51,470 nt of DNA from an uncultured Rhodospirillaceae bacterium (GTDB lineage: Bacteria; Pseudomonadota; Alphaproteobacteria; Rhodospirillales; Casp-alpha2). Of this stretch, positions 7,329-15,681 are shown one piece after another. The translations under genes and the position numbers were made by a program. Within the stretch, counting starts at the first letter, position 1. Each line of letters starts with the position of its first letter. The stretch is taken from assembly GCA_913030825.1 (NCBI GenBank), contig CAJWCU010000023.1, positions 1-51,470 on the forward strand, in the 5' to 3' direction. Under the pieces are notes generated by a model. The model was not told where the DNA came from. It was given only the letters and a program-made list of their open reading frames with translations, and made no database searches.

Positions 7329-7345
7329 ATGAAACTGTATTTCAT
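7329..7345. promoter_or_regulatory. Inverted repeat ATGAAA-N5-TTTCAT, probable IclR-type operator
   Basis: A perfect 6-5-6 inverted repeat lies between the divergent dioxygenase and IclR-family genes. It is 138 bp from the dioxygenase start and 66 bp from the chosen regulator start. Short AT-rich palindromes in the divergent promoter are usual IclR-family targets. The rest of the gap shows no clear promoter. Confidence 0.6.
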
Positions 7346-7410
7346 CACATGAAACGACGATGTCCCACGGGCGCCGTCGTTCCCGAAACCGCTGGAAAAC
7401 GGGGCCGCCG

Positions 7411-8199
7411 ATGGGATCCTACAAACCGGTAAACGCCGTGCTGCGTGGCCTGGACGTGCTGGCCGCCGTCAACAAACTGAAGGGTCGGGCGACGATCGGC
7501 GAGCTGTACCGGGAGACCGCCCATGACAAGGCGACCATCGTGCGCATGCTGGAAACGTTGATCCATGCCGGATATGTCCGGCGCGACGACGATCAGGGCG
7601 TCTATGAGGTGACGGGCCGGTCTCTGTTGCTATGTTCGGGATACGACCGGCACCGCGCCGTCGGACGGACGGTCGCGCCGATCATTGCCGGATTCCGCGA
7701 CCGCGTCGGCTGGCCGTCGGACGTGGCGATTTTCGACCGGGACGCCATGGTGGTGGTCGAAACCTCGCGGGTGCCGGGGCGGATGTTCGTGATCCGCGAT
7801 CCGGGCTTCCGCTCCCCCATGCTGGGGACCAGCTTGGGGCTTGCTTATCTCGCCCATACCACGGCGGAGGAACGGGCCGCCGTTCTGGCCAATGAGGCCG
7901 CGACGCCGCAGCCCTGGAACGAAATCGCCCAGGACCCGTCCGCCGCCGGGGCCCTGCTGGCCGATATCCGCGCGCGCGGCTATGCGACCATGCACGCCGA
8001 GTTTTCGCGCCTGGAATACGGGCGTCAGATTTCGACGGTCGGCGTGCCGATTCTGGTCGACGGCCGGTCGGTCGCGGCGATGAACGTGCTTTATCTGAAA
8101 AGTGCCTTGTCCGAGGACGAGGCGGTGGCGGGCATGCTGGCGCCGTTGCAGGACTGCGCGGCCGAGGTCGCGACGGCACTGGCTGCCGACCCCGGATGA
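7411..8199 (+). CDS. IclR-family transcriptional regulator
   Basis: This 262-residue regulator has an N-terminal winged helix-turn-helix (about 5-65; YKPVNAVLRGLDVLAAVN, ATIGELYRETAHDKATIVRM). A C-terminal IclR effector domain follows (about 80-255), with the RDPGFRSPMLGTSLGLAYL region and the VGVPILVDGRSVAAMNV strand. The start was set at 7411 because family members begin just before YKPV; an in-frame ATG at 7360 would add 17 basic residues. Neither has a strong ribosome binding site. It probably represses or activates the divergent dioxygenase gene and itself through the repeat at 7329-7345. The inducer is unknown. Confidence 0.88.
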   Translation: MGSYKPVNAVLRGLDVLAAVNKLKGRATIGELYRETAHDKATIVRMLETLIHAGYVRRDDDQGVYEVTGRSLLLCSGYDRHRAVGRTVAPIIAGFRDRVGWPSDVAIFDRDAMVVVETSRVPGRMFVIRDPGFRSPMLGTSLGLAYLAHTTAEERAAVLANEAATPQPWNEIAQDPSAAGALLADIRARGYATMHAEFSRLEYGRQISTVGVPILVDGRSVAAMNVLYLKSALSEDEAVAGMLAPLQDCAAEVATALAADPG

Positions 8200-8224
8200 C
8201 GGTTGGGGCAATGTCGGTGGAAAA

Positions 8225-8575
8225 TTAGTTGCCGGGGCGGGCCGCGTTCAGGCAGTCGAAATAGGTTTGCTGCGCCCGGCCGCGATGAGCCTCTTCTTCG
8301 TCCCAGGCGCGCTCGCGCATGGCGGTCAACGCCTCGACGCGTTGCGGATCGTTGGTTTGGGCGATCTGGGCGTTGATCTGGGTGACCGCGCTTTCACGGA
8401 TATCCTCAAGCGCGTCCATCAGTTCGGCGTGGTCGGCCTTGCATTTGACGGCGGTGATCGATCCGCTTTCCGCCGTCGCCACCCAATAGGACAGCAGCAA
8501 CGCCGCTGCGATCAACGGCACGGGTGCCTTGCGCCGGACCATCAGGTCCCAATCGTATTCTTTCCATCGCGGCAT
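8225..8575 (-). CDS. Small single-span membrane protein, unknown
   Basis: I do not recognise this 116-residue protein. One transmembrane segment lies at about residues 19-36 (PLIAAALLLSYWVATAES) after a basic N-terminus. A charged, helix-prone domain follows, with two cysteines (in VKCKAD and YFDCLN) that could form a disulfide if it faces the periplasm. The start at 8575 was chosen from codon-like composition; the frame is open further upstream. It lies 29 bp downstream of moaA on the same strand, so it is probably cotranscribed, which does not by itself link it to cofactor synthesis. Confidence 0.65.
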   Translation of the reverse strand: MPRWKEYDWDLMVRRKAPVPLIAAALLLSYWVATAESGSITAVKCKADHAELMDALEDIRESAVTQINAQIAQTNDPQRVEALTAMRERAWDEEEAHRGRAQQTYFDCLNAARPGN

Positions 8576-8604
8576 GTCGGAAACCTTGCGTGGTGGGATG
8601 CGGT

Positions 8605-9603
8605 TCAGCCGCCGGTGACGCTCATGTGACGGCCGACGGCGGGACCGTCGCCGCGCCGTTCGATGACGAAGTCGTGGCCCTTGGGCTTGCGGCCGATGGC
8701 TTCGTCGATGGCGGCGTCCAGGACTTCGTCGGCTTCCGACGCCCGCAGGGGCGCGCGCAGATCCGCCGCGTCGTCCTGGCCCAGGCACATGTACAGCGTG
8801 CCCGTGCAGGTCAGACGCACCCGGTTGCAGCCTTCGCAGAAGTTATGGGTCAAGGGGGTGATGAAGCCGAGCTTCCGACCCGTTTCGCCGACGTCCGTAT
8901 ACCGCGCCGGGCCGCCCGTCTTGAACGGAATATCGGTCAGCGTCCAATTCCGCTCCAGCCGTTCGCGCAGCTGCGACAGGGGCAGGTATTGATCCGTGCG
9001 GTCCTGGTCGATCTCGCCCAGCGGCATGGTTTCGATCAGTGTCATGTCGAAGGCGTTCTCGCCGCAGAATTCGATCATGCGGTCGATTTCGTCTTCGTTG
9101 AAATTCTTCAGGGCGACGGTGTTGATCTTGATGTCCAGACCCGCCTTCTTCGCGGCCTGAATGCCATCCAGCACCTTGTCCAGCTTGCCCCAGCGGGTGA
9201 TCGCTTCGAACCGGTCGGGATCGAGCGTGTCGAGCGAGACATTGACCCGCCGCACCCCGGCATCGACCAGTTCATCGGCGAAGCGGGCCAATTGCGAGCC
9301 GTTGGATGTCAGGGTCAGTTCTTCCAGATCGCCCGTTTCCAGGTGACGGCCGAGCGAGCGGATCAACGACATGATGTTGCGCCGGACCAACGGCTCGCCG
9401 CCCGTCAGTCGCAGCTTTTTCACGCCCTTGCGGACGAAGGCCGAACACAGCCGGTCCAATTCCTCCAGCGAGAGGATTTCGGTCTTGGGCAGGAAGGTCA
9501 TGTCTTCCGCCATGCAATAGACACAGCGGAAATCGCAGCGGTCCGTGACGGACACGCGCAGATAGGTTACTGCCCGTCCGAAGGGGTCGATCATGCCGGT
9601 CAT
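8605..9603 (-). CDS. moaA: GTP 3',8-cyclase, molybdenum cofactor biosynthesis
   Basis: This is the radical SAM enzyme that, with MoaC, converts GTP into cyclic pyranopterin monophosphate, the first step of molybdopterin synthesis. In its 332 residues the radical SAM cluster is Cys23, Cys27 and Cys30 (CDFRCVYC). The second cluster, which binds GTP, is Cys256, Cys259 and Cys273 ([12 protein letters not shown]...YMC). The chain ends in the Gly-Gly tail needed for activity. [12 protein letters not shown] is the SAM-binding GGEP motif. It lies between the polyferredoxin gene and a small membrane protein gene, and supplies cofactor for the two formate dehydrogenases in this window. Confidence 0.97.
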   Translation of the reverse strand: MTGMIDPFGRAVTYLRVSVTDRCDFRCVYCMAEDMTFLPKTEILSLEELDRLCSAFVRKGVKKLRLTGGEPLVRRNIMSLIRSLGRHLETGDLEELTLTSNGSQLARFADELVDAGVRRVNVSLDTLDPDRFEAITRWGKLDKVLDGIQAAKKAGLDIKINTVALKNFNEDEIDRMIEFCGENAFDMTLIETMPLGEIDQDRTDQYLPLSQLRERLERNWTLTDIPFKTGGPARYTDVGETGRKLGFITPLTHNFCEGCNRVRLTCTGTLYMCLGQDDAADLRAPLRASEADEVLDAAIDEAIGRKPKGHDFVIERRGDGPAVGRHMSVTGG

Positions 9604-9763
9604 GGAGTTACTCAGTCGATCCTCAAGGTTTCTTGTGCGGCCCGAAAGCCGTTATTCCGTACAGTCATATCTTCATAAAGATAGTAACGCCGACGCCCCT
9701 TGTCGCCCCCAATTTTTTCAGGGGTTTCCATAGAGTGGAAATATCCGGGGCCCGGGTCGGCGG

Positions 9764-11875
9764 CTATCCTTCCTTGTCCTGTTTCGGGTTCAGGCCCTTC
9801 TCCCGCATGTCGGCCTCGGCCTGTTCGCGCATTTCCTCGCGTTCGCGCAGGTAGTCCTGCGTCGTCCGGGTCGCCGGGCGGGGCGGGCCCGCCAGAGGGT
9901 TCGTCTGATCGAACTGAACCATCACGCGGCAATCGTCGCACATCTTGATGCGGTTAATGGCGTCGCCCGCGAACATGGAATGGCCCTTCAATTTCTCGGT
10001 CATACTCAGGATCGTCGCCCGGGTGCCGTAGGGCTTGCCGCAGCGGATACAGTGGAAGGGATCTTCTTCCTTCTGGACCCGGGGCGTCTTGGCCTCGTCC
10101 TTGAAGGACAGGCGGGGGCTCAGGCTGATGACTTTCTCCGGGCAGGTCTTGGCGCAAAGGCCGCATTGCACGCAGGCGTCCTCGACGAACGACAACTGCG
10201 GTTTGTCCGGATTGTCGCGCAAGGCGCGGGCCGGGCAGGCGCCGACGCAAGACAGGCAGAGCGTGCAGCCCGCGACGTCGATCTCGACCGTGCCGAAGGG
10301 CGCGCCCTGGGGCAGGGCGACCTCGTCGATCTTATTCGGGGCGGCGGCGTGCAGGGCGTCCAAGCCTAAGCGCATGACCGCGCGTTTACGGCCTAGCGGC
10401 AGGAAATCGCCTTGCGGCATGGCGGATAGTTTTTCCAGGGACCAGAGCGCATCCTCGACCGCCGAAGGATCGTCCAGATGCAGGTGGCCGACGCGGCTGT
10501 CTCCGTAGCCCAGCGCCTCCAGCACCTGATTGGCCAGGGCGATCTCGCCGTCCTGGGCCTGGGCGTCTTCGCGTTTCTTCGGCGGCAGCAGCACGAGACA
10601 GCGCGACGCGCCGAACGCGGCGGCCGAGAAGAACAGGTCCAGCCCCGCCTGGGTCACTTCGTTGACCGCGAAGGGAATGCAGTTGGCGGGCAGGCCCCGG
10701 CCCATGCGCGAGATCAAGCCGATGGCTTCCTCGCCCTGGTCCGCGTCGTGGATCAGCAGGACCGGATCGCCGCCGCCGGCCTTGGCATAAGTGCGCAGGA
10801 CCGTGCGCGCGCGTTTGAACAATTCGTCGCCCAGCGGCAGGGCATAGGTCGCCGCCCCCGTCGGGCAGACCGAGGCACAGACGCCGCAGCCGCCGCAAAG
10901 GTAGGGATCGATCGCGACCCGTTCGTTATCCGGCGTGATGGCGCCCGCCGGGCAATTGTCGATACAGCGGGTGCACCCGGTGATCCTTGACCGCGCATGG
11001 GCACAGATCTTGTCGTCGTAATCGACGTAGCGGGGCTTTTCGAACTCGCCGACCATGTCCGACATCTCGAACAATGCCTCGGCGACCAGGGCCGGGTTGC
11101 CCGGGTCGGGATGGAAATAGCCGTCGCGTATCTCGGCATGGGGGAACAGGGCAGGGCCGCCGCGCAGGTCCAGGATCAGGGAACATTCGGACGTGCCCGA
11201 TTGTGGCTCGCCGTCCCATTCCAGCGCCCCGCGGGACGATGCCTTGGCCGGAACGAAGCCGGAGACTGCGACCTTGAAGGTCCCCAAGTGCCCTCCGGCG
11301 CCCGTAACTTTGCCGGCGAAAATGGGAATGTCCATGACCGGCGGCGGGGGCACGTCTTGCGCCCCTTCCAGAATAAGCGTCACGTTCAATTTGCGGGCCA
11401 GAGTCTTGGCCGCCTGAACGGCGTCGTCGCCCCGGCCCAGCACCAGGGCCGTGCCGTCGGATTTCATCGAGACCGAACGCGCACCGGCTAGGTCCATGGC
11501 GGCTTCGCTCAAAAGGGCGGCCATCTTGGCGGTCAGGTTCGTGCCGGCCGTCTTGTCCTTGCCCGCGTCGGACCAGCCGGCCTTTTCCCGGATGTTGGTG
11601 AAGGCCATGCGGGGGGCGTGGGGCATGTCGTCCCCGGTTTCCAAAAACAGCGGCGCTTCCTGCGTGCAGGCGACCAACAGGGTTTCGTCGGCTTCCGCGG
11701 CGATCCCGGCGACGCGCTGGAATTCCTCGATCTGGCGGCGGCACAGGTGGGTCGCGACCTTCAGGTCGCCTTCGGCTTCGGCCCCCCGGCCGCAGGCCTT
11801 GGCCAGGGCCTCGCCGTCGATCGGCATGGTCCCTTCGCAATCACAGACCAACACATGCTTCTGATTGAGCTTCAT
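9764..11875 (-). CDS. Large 4Fe-4S polyferredoxin of formate dehydrogenase loci
   Basis: This 703-residue iron-sulfur protein is a type commonly encoded with FdhD, DUF3305/DUF3306 and periplasmic formate dehydrogenase. The N-terminal half (about 1-270) has few cysteines and a possible nucleotide-binding fold. Ferredoxin motifs follow: ITGCTRCIDNCPAGAI and YLCGGCGVCASVCPTGA near 300-345, GCTLCLSCVGACPARAL and ACVQCGLCAKTCPEKV near 540-605, then HCIRCGKPYG and a terminal MCDDCRV pair. That gives at least four clusters plus two CxxC pairs. The start at 11875 is where similarity begins; the frame is open upstream. It probably moves electrons, or helps insert sulfur or cofactor, during maturation of the dehydrogenase. 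Its exact role is not established. Confidence 0.85.
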   Translation of the reverse strand: MKLNQKHVLVCDCEGTMPIDGEALAKACGRGAEAEGDLKVATHLCRRQIEEFQRVAGIAAEADETLLVACTQEAPLFLETGDDMPHAPRMAFTNIREKAGWSDAGKDKTAGTNLTAKMAALLSEAAMDLAGARSVSMKSDGTALVLGRGDDAVQAAKTLARKLNVTLILEGAQDVPPPPVMDIPIFAGKVTGAGGHLGTFKVAVSGFVPAKASSRGALEWDGEPQSGTSECSLILDLRGGPALFPHAEIRDGYFHPDPGNPALVAEALFEMSDMVGEFEKPRYVDYDDKICAHARSRITGCTRCIDNCPAGAITPDNERVAIDPYLCGGCGVCASVCPTGAATYALPLGDELFKRARTVLRTYAKAGGGDPVLLIHDADQGEEAIGLISRMGRGLPANCIPFAVNEVTQAGLDLFFSAAAFGASRCLVLLPPKKREDAQAQDGEIALANQVLEALGYGDSRVGHLHLDDPSAVEDALWSLEKLSAMPQGDFLPLGRKRAVMRLGLDALHAAAPNKIDEVALPQGAPFGTVEIDVAGCTLCLSCVGACPARALRDNPDKPQLSFVEDACVQCGLCAKTCPEKVISLSPRLSFKDEAKTPRVQKEEDPFHCIRCGKPYGTRATILSMTEKLKGHSMFAGDAINRIKMCDDCRVMVQFDQTNPLAGPPRPATRTTQDYLREREEMREQAEADMREKGLNPKQDKEG

Positions 11876-12089
11876 ACGCTTGGTGCTTCCCTTTTCGGCG
11901 CGGGTTGGGCGGCGCTCGTTCGTATTGCTGTGCCATTGATGTAGGGTATTTTTCGGCAAATGAAAACGCTGCGCGGAAAAGGGGTATTTCAAGCCACATT
12001 CGGCGCCGTTTACTTTTTGCCTCGGGCGCCCTACCTATGAATCGGACGACGCCGCCCGAAGGGGCGCGGAACGAGAGGATGAGACCCAG

Positions 12090-12386
12090 ATGGCCGATCA
12101 GAACACCGCCGAGCGTATTCCCGTCGATGACTTCATGTTGGCCGCCCAACGCGGCGACCGCGATGCCTTGGCCCGCGCCCTTGAGGCCGGGACCAAAATC
12201 AATGCCATCGACGCGCACGGCAATTCGGCCCTGATGTACGCGGCGGCGGCGGGCCAGACCAAAACCTGCCAATGGCTGATCGAACAGGGCATCGACAAGG
12301 GCACGGTCAACAATTGGGGCCTGGGGGCCCGCGACTGGTCGAAATGGTCGGCCAACGTCGACGACGTGCGCAAGCTGGTCTACTGA
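12090..12386 (+). CDS. Small ankyrin-repeat protein
   Basis: This 98-residue protein has about two ankyrin repeats: DDFMLAAQRGDRDALARAL then the canonical turn AIDAHGNSALMYAAAAGQTK with LIEQGID. It has no signal peptide or membrane segment, so it is probably cytoplasmic and binds a protein partner. The C-terminal part (NNWGLGARDWSKWSANVDDV) resembles the start of a third repeat. It diverges from the polyferredoxin gene across a 214-bp gap in which I found no clear operator. GAGGATGAGACC lies just before the ATG. Confidence 0.72.
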   Translation: MADQNTAERIPVDDFMLAAQRGDRDALARALEAGTKINAIDAHGNSALMYAAAAGQTKTCQWLIEQGIDKGTVNNWGLGARDWSKWSANVDDVRKLVY

Positions 12387-12445
12387 CGGTGGTCTCCGGT
12401 CCGGTCTCCCGAAAGAGAAACCCGTCCCATGAAGCTATTCGCCCC

Positions 12446-13099
12446 ATGAAACTCAACGCCGATCTGTCGCTGCCCGTTCATGTAGATACGAACGCGCTTG
12501 AATGGGCGGCGTCGCCATCGCCCGGTGTCGATCGCCGCATGCTGGACCGCGACGGGGATGAGATCGCGCGGGCGACGTCTGTCGTACGTTATGCGCCGGG
12601 CTCCGAATTCCCGACCCATACCCATGGCGGCGGCGAGGAATTCCTGGTCCTCGACGGCGTGTTCTCTGACGAACACGGCGATTTCCCGGCGGGGACCTAC
12701 GTACGCAACCCCGTCGGCTCCAGCCACGCGCCCCGGACCGGGCCTGGATGCACGATCCTGGTCAAGCTGCGCCAGATGGACCCGGCGGACCAGACCCAGG
12801 TGACCGTCGATACGAACGGCGGCGATTGGGTGGAGGGTGACGTGCCGGGCCTGTTCCGCATGCCGTTGCACGAATTCGGAACGGAGCGCGTTTGGTTGAC
12901 CAAGATGGGGGCGGGCTGCGCCGCCCGGCCGCACGATCATCCGGGCGGCGAAGAGGTTTTCGTTCTGGAAGGCAGCGTCGAGGACGAGGCGGGCCTGCAT
13001 CCCAAGGGCACCTGGTTCCGCCTGCCGCCCGGCAGTTCCCATTCGCCGCGCACGGAAGAAGGCTGTTTGCTCTGGGTCAAAACAGGGCATCTGAAGTAG
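12446..13099 (+). CDS. Two-domain cupin protein, ChrR-like
   Basis: This 217-residue protein holds two cupin barrels. The first has the metal motif FPTHTHGGGEEFLVLDG and then NPVGSSHAPRT. The second has ARPHDHPGGEEVFVLEG and PPGSSHSPRT. The paired HxHxxGGEE...H sites are like the C-terminal cupin of ChrR anti-sigma factors, but the zinc-binding anti-sigma domain is absent. It may therefore bind a metal and a small ligand, or act as an enzyme, rather than sequester a sigma factor. The ATG at 12446 was chosen at the start of similarity. It lies downstream of the ankyrin gene and 37 bp before a DUF1330 gene on the same strand. Confidence 0.82.
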   Translation: MKLNADLSLPVHVDTNALEWAASPSPGVDRRMLDRDGDEIARATSVVRYAPGSEFPTHTHGGGEEFLVLDGVFSDEHGDFPAGTYVRNPVGSSHAPRTGPGCTILVKLRQMDPADQTQVTVDTNGGDWVEGDVPGLFRMPLHEFGTERVWLTKMGAGCAARPHDHPGGEEVFVLEGSVEDEAGLHPKGTWFRLPPGSSHSPRTEEGCLLWVKTGHLK

Positions 13100-13136
13100 C
13101 CTCTCCGGTAACGACAATCCCAGGGAGGAAAGCAAC

Positions 13137-13427
13137 ATGGCCGCTTACGTGATTGCCCAGATCAACGTCACCGATCCGGATACCTACGAAGACTACCGGG
13201 CATTGGTCCCGGCGACGCTCGACGCCTATGGCGGCGAATTCGTGGTTCGCGGCGGCGACCAGGAAGCCTTGGAAGGCGACGCCCCGTCGCCGCGCACGGT
13301 GGTGCTGCGGTTCGCCGACATGGCCGCCGCGCGGGCTTGGCACGATTCCCCAGAATACGCCGACGCCAAGGCGATCCGGCAGTCCGCATCGACGGGAACA
13401 TTGCTTCTAGTCGACGGAGTTGATTGA
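13137..13427 (+). CDS. DUF1330 family protein
   Basis: This 96-residue protein is a ferredoxin-like alpha/beta barrel of the DUF1330 family, with the usual opening AAYVIAQINVTDPDTYEDY, the middle GGEFVVRGG and the end VVLRFADMAAARAWHDSPEY. The family is related in fold to small monooxygenase-like dimers, but no activity is established. A strong ribosome binding site (GGGAGGAAA) lies 5 bp before the ATG. It is the last gene of the ankyrin-cupin-DUF1330 run and is convergent with a phosphatase gene 26 bp away. Two AGTTAACT palindromes lie at that junction. Confidence 0.88.
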   Translation: MAAYVIAQINVTDPDTYEDYRALVPATLDAYGGEFVVRGGDQEALEGDAPSPRTVVLRFADMAAARAWHDSPEYADAKAIRQSASTGTLLLVDGVD

Positions 13428-13436
13428 GGAAATTTT

Positions 13437-13459
13437 AGTTAACTGAATTTAAGTTAACT
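13437..13459. repeat. Two AGTTAACT palindromes at a convergent gene junction
   Basis: The 8-bp palindrome AGTTAACT occurs at 13437-13444 and at 13452-13459, overlapping the 3' end of the phosphatase gene. The copies can pair with each other to form an AT-rich hairpin, which could weakly end transcription of the facing genes. There is no T-run. Confidence 0.4.
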
Positions 13460-14071
13460 CATTTCCGCGCCGGTTTCCAAGATATCCAATCCCCGCGCCG
13501 TCAGATGGAAAATCACGTCCTGGCGCATGCGGATGGCAAGGGTTTCGTCGACGGAGAGGTCCAGATAGCTGCGGATCAGGGTGCGCCCCGTGCCGCCGTG
13601 ACAGACCACGATGACCGGCTGCGCCGCATCCAATCCGATCAGCCAGGCCCGCGCCCGGTCCATGACGTCCTGCAGGCTTTCGCCGCCGTCGGGCGGGCGG
13701 TGGCCCCAAGGATCGGCGTCCATGGCGGCCAATTCGGCCTCGTCCCCGGCCTGGGCGATTTCCGGCCGTGTCATGCCTTCCCACCGGCCATAGCCTTTTT
13801 CGATCAGCCGGTTGTCGACCGTGAACGCGGCCGGGTCCAGGCCAGCGGCGGCGCAGGCGAGTTCCGTCGTCTGGGCACAACGCCCGGCCGGGCTGCGGTA
13901 GAGCGCATGACCGTCCAGCGGCGCCAGCTGGCCGGCCAGCAGCGCGCCATAGGCCGTGGCCTGCGACTGGCCCAGGTCGGTCAGGACCGAATTGCCCTGG
14001 CCCTGAATGCGGCCGGCGCGGTTCCATTCGGTCTGGCCGTGACGAATCAGGATGATCTCGGGGTGTGGCAT
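13454..14071 (-). CDS. Histidine phosphatase superfamily protein
   Basis: This 205-residue enzyme belongs to the phosphoglycerate mutase-like branch of the histidine phosphatases. The catalytic RHG motif is at residues 10-12 (LIRHGQTEWN), the second arginine is in ALYRSPAGRCAQT, the acid donor lies near EKGYGRWEGM, and the second catalytic histidine is in VVCHGGTGR. Members dephosphorylate sugar phosphates, nucleotides or cobalamin precursors; the substrate here is unknown. The start at 14071 was chosen because RHG normally lies within ten residues of the start. The open frame continues upstream into low-quality sequence. Confidence 0.87.
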   Translation of the reverse strand: MPHPEIILIRHGQTEWNRAGRIQGQGNSVLTDLGQSQATAYGALLAGQLAPLDGHALYRSPAGRCAQTTELACAAAGLDPAAFTVDNRLIEKGYGRWEGMTRPEIAQAGDEAELAAMDADPWGHRPPDGGESLQDVMDRARAWLIGLDAAQPVIVVCHGGTGRTLIRSYLDLSVDETLAIRMRQDVIFHLTARGLDILETGAEMS

Positions 14072-14193
14072 GCCTCTGCTGATAGCAGCGCTGGATGACA
14101 AAGGAAAGACGGCGCCGCGTTCTGCCCCGCCGGAAACCGAGCATGTGTTGCGGTGCCGTCTTTGTCGGCGTCGGGGTGGTTCGCGGGGCCGTG

Positions 14194-14862
14194 TTACGCC
14201 TTGGCGCCGCGCCTTGCATTCCTGATGGCGATGAAATGCAGGATCGTGAACAGCGGCACAGCGAAACTGGGGAAGATGCTCAGTGGCCATACCTCCATGG
14301 CGTGGCTGGTCACGGGGCCGGTCCAAACGGCGGGGACGGCGCCGGAGGTCAAGAAGGCCGAGCCGATCGCTCCGGCGAAGTCGATCAGGCCCCAGACATG
14401 CACTTGGTAAAACGCGGGTCCGCCGATCAGGGAGGTGTTTTTTGAGATCGAATACGCGACGAAAGCCGCGCCGAACCCCACAGCGACATCACCGAGACCG
14501 GCGATCAGGCCAAACGGCCCTGGCAGGATGCCGAAAAACCAAAGCGGCAGAAAGCAGAAGCCGATGACGCGCCAGGCCTGCAACCCGGTCAGCAGTCCGA
14601 CCGGGATCGTGTAGGTCCAGGCACGAAGCCGAGCGGATAGGGCGTAGGCCGACAAAAATATCCCTACTGGACCCAGTGCCGTAAGGGCAATCGGTCGGAA
14701 AAACACGTCGGGGCCGGCGGAAAAGGTTTCTGATGTTCCCACCCAATAAGCCCATGCGGCCCAAAGGGCGAGAACCGCATAGACCGGTGTGGGGATACGG
14801 AATTCGCTTCCGGCATCGGGCACGCCGAGGGGGGCATTGGTGCGTTGTGTGGTGGTTATCAA
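14194..14862 (-). CDS. Integral membrane protein, unknown, MarR-linked
   Basis: I do not recognise this 222-residue protein. It has about six hydrophobic segments, at roughly 27-45, 58-78, 85-108, 113-138, 152-175 and 195-215, and no cofactor motif that I can see. It starts with TTG at 14862, preceded by a good AAGGAG 7 bp upstream. A perfect palindrome TTGTATATACAA lies 17 bp before the start, and a near copy precedes the upstream marR gene. It is therefore probably controlled by that regulator, as an exporter or a membrane stress protein. That role is inference. Confidence 0.7.
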   Translation of the reverse strand: MITTTQRTNAPLGVPDAGSEFRIPTPVYAVLALWAAWAYWVGTSETFSAGPDVFFRPIALTALGPVGIFLSAYALSARLRAWTYTIPVGLLTGLQAWRVIGFCFLPLWFFGILPGPFGLIAGLGDVAVGFGAAFVAYSISKNTSLIGGPAFYQVHVWGLIDFAGAIGSAFLTSGAVPAVWTGPVTSHAMEVWPLSIFPSFAVPLFTILHFIAIRNARRGAKA

Positions 14863-14878
14863 GACTCATCTCCTTATA

Positions 14879-14890
14879 TTGTATATACAA
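14879..14890. promoter_or_regulatory. Palindrome TTGTATATACAA, probable MarR operator
   Basis: A perfect 12-bp palindrome ends 17 bp upstream of the TTG start of the membrane protein gene, in the 107-bp gap after marR. A version with 10 of 12 bases the same lies 37 bp upstream of marR itself. MarR-family dimers commonly bind AT-rich palindromes that overlap the promoter. Confidence 0.65.
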
Positions 14891-14969
14891 CTAATTTTGG
14901 ATATCGGGGGGTGAATGGCCATAAAGGAGCTTCTGCGGATAGGAAAGGGATCGGAGTTGGCGGCGGGGC

Positions 14970-15428
14970 TCAGAGGGTGGTGTCGGACTCGATGGCGTCC
15001 AAGGCAGTTGCCAGCGTGGCGATCAGCGTGTCCATGTTGTTTTCGCCCATGCGCGCAGCGACCCGATCCCGGGCCGATTGCCAGACAGGATATGCCTTCG
15101 CCATAAACTTCTCGCCAAGAGGGGTTAAGGATACTTCGCGGACCCGGCGGTCGGCGCCCGGCATGGTGCGGATCAGGCCCTCCCGTTCGAGCGGCCGAAG
15201 ATTCCGGGTCAGGGTGGTCTTGTCGAGGCACAGAAAACCGGCAAGGTCCTTCTGCGCCACCGGTCCCAGATGCGTGATGGCGGCCAACAGATTGTATTGC
15301 GACGCTTTGATGCCGAGCGGGCGAAAAGCCTCGTCATAGATCTGAGCGAATCCACGCAATGTCTTTCGTAGGGAAAAGCCGAGGCATTCGGATGGCGCCA
15401 GCGGCGGAGTATGGGGGGGTGAGGTCAT
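14970..15428 (-). CDS. MarR-family transcriptional regulator
   Basis: This 152-residue regulator has a MarR winged helix-turn-helix. LGIKASQYNLLAAITHLGP begins the domain, QKDLAGFLCLDKTTLTRNLRPLE is the recognition region, and GLIRTMPGADRRVREVSLT is the wing with its DRR motif. Flanking helices form the dimer interface. The start at 15428 is preferred because the frame upstream runs through the operator. There is no obvious ribosome binding site, so the mRNA may be leaderless or nearly so. It lies upstream of the membrane protein gene on the same strand and probably represses both through the paired palindromes. The ligand is unknown. Confidence 0.85.
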   Translation of the reverse strand: MTSPPHTPPLAPSECLGFSLRKTLRGFAQIYDEAFRPLGIKASQYNLLAAITHLGPVAQKDLAGFLCLDKTTLTRNLRPLEREGLIRTMPGADRRVREVSLTPLGEKFMAKAYPVWQSARDRVAARMGENNMDTLIATLATALDAIESDTTL

Positions 15429-15464
15429 TTTGATTTGGCGTATTGTTGGTGATCTTGCATAAGA

Positions 15465-15476
15465 GTGTATATGCAA
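15465..15476. promoter_or_regulatory. Near-copy GTGTATATGCAA upstream of marR
   Basis: This 12-bp site matches TTGTATATACAA at 10 of 12 positions and lies 37 bp upstream of the marR start. It overlaps a wider inverted repeat, TTGCAT-N10-ATGCAA (15455-15476). It is probably the autoregulatory operator. Confidence 0.6.
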
Positions 15477-15681
15477 CAAAAGAAAATGCGCAAGCACTTT
15501 CCATCAAACGGGATCGCGTCCGTTTTCCTTGATTTCGCAGGCCTTGCCGCCGAAACTCGCGAACCCCATGTAAAGGACCGCCTCCCAAAACGCCGGCATC
15601 GAGACCGGCGGATGGAACGGTCCTCGGGGGGTGGCGCCGCCCGGCATTATTAGGCCCCGGCGCGGTTTGGGAGAACAAGGC

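Noticed and set aside
9612-9731. A 39-codon leftward frame (METPEKIGGDKG...) just before moaA, ending 8 bp upstream of it
   Set aside because: Its third codon positions are only about half G or C, far below the neighbours, and no good ribosome binding site precedes it. It may still be a leader region.
15504-15596. A 31-codon leftward frame (MPAFWEAVLYMGF...) in the gap before fdhD
   Set aside because: There is no ribosome binding site and no context; the peptide is short and not recognisable, so coding is not supported.
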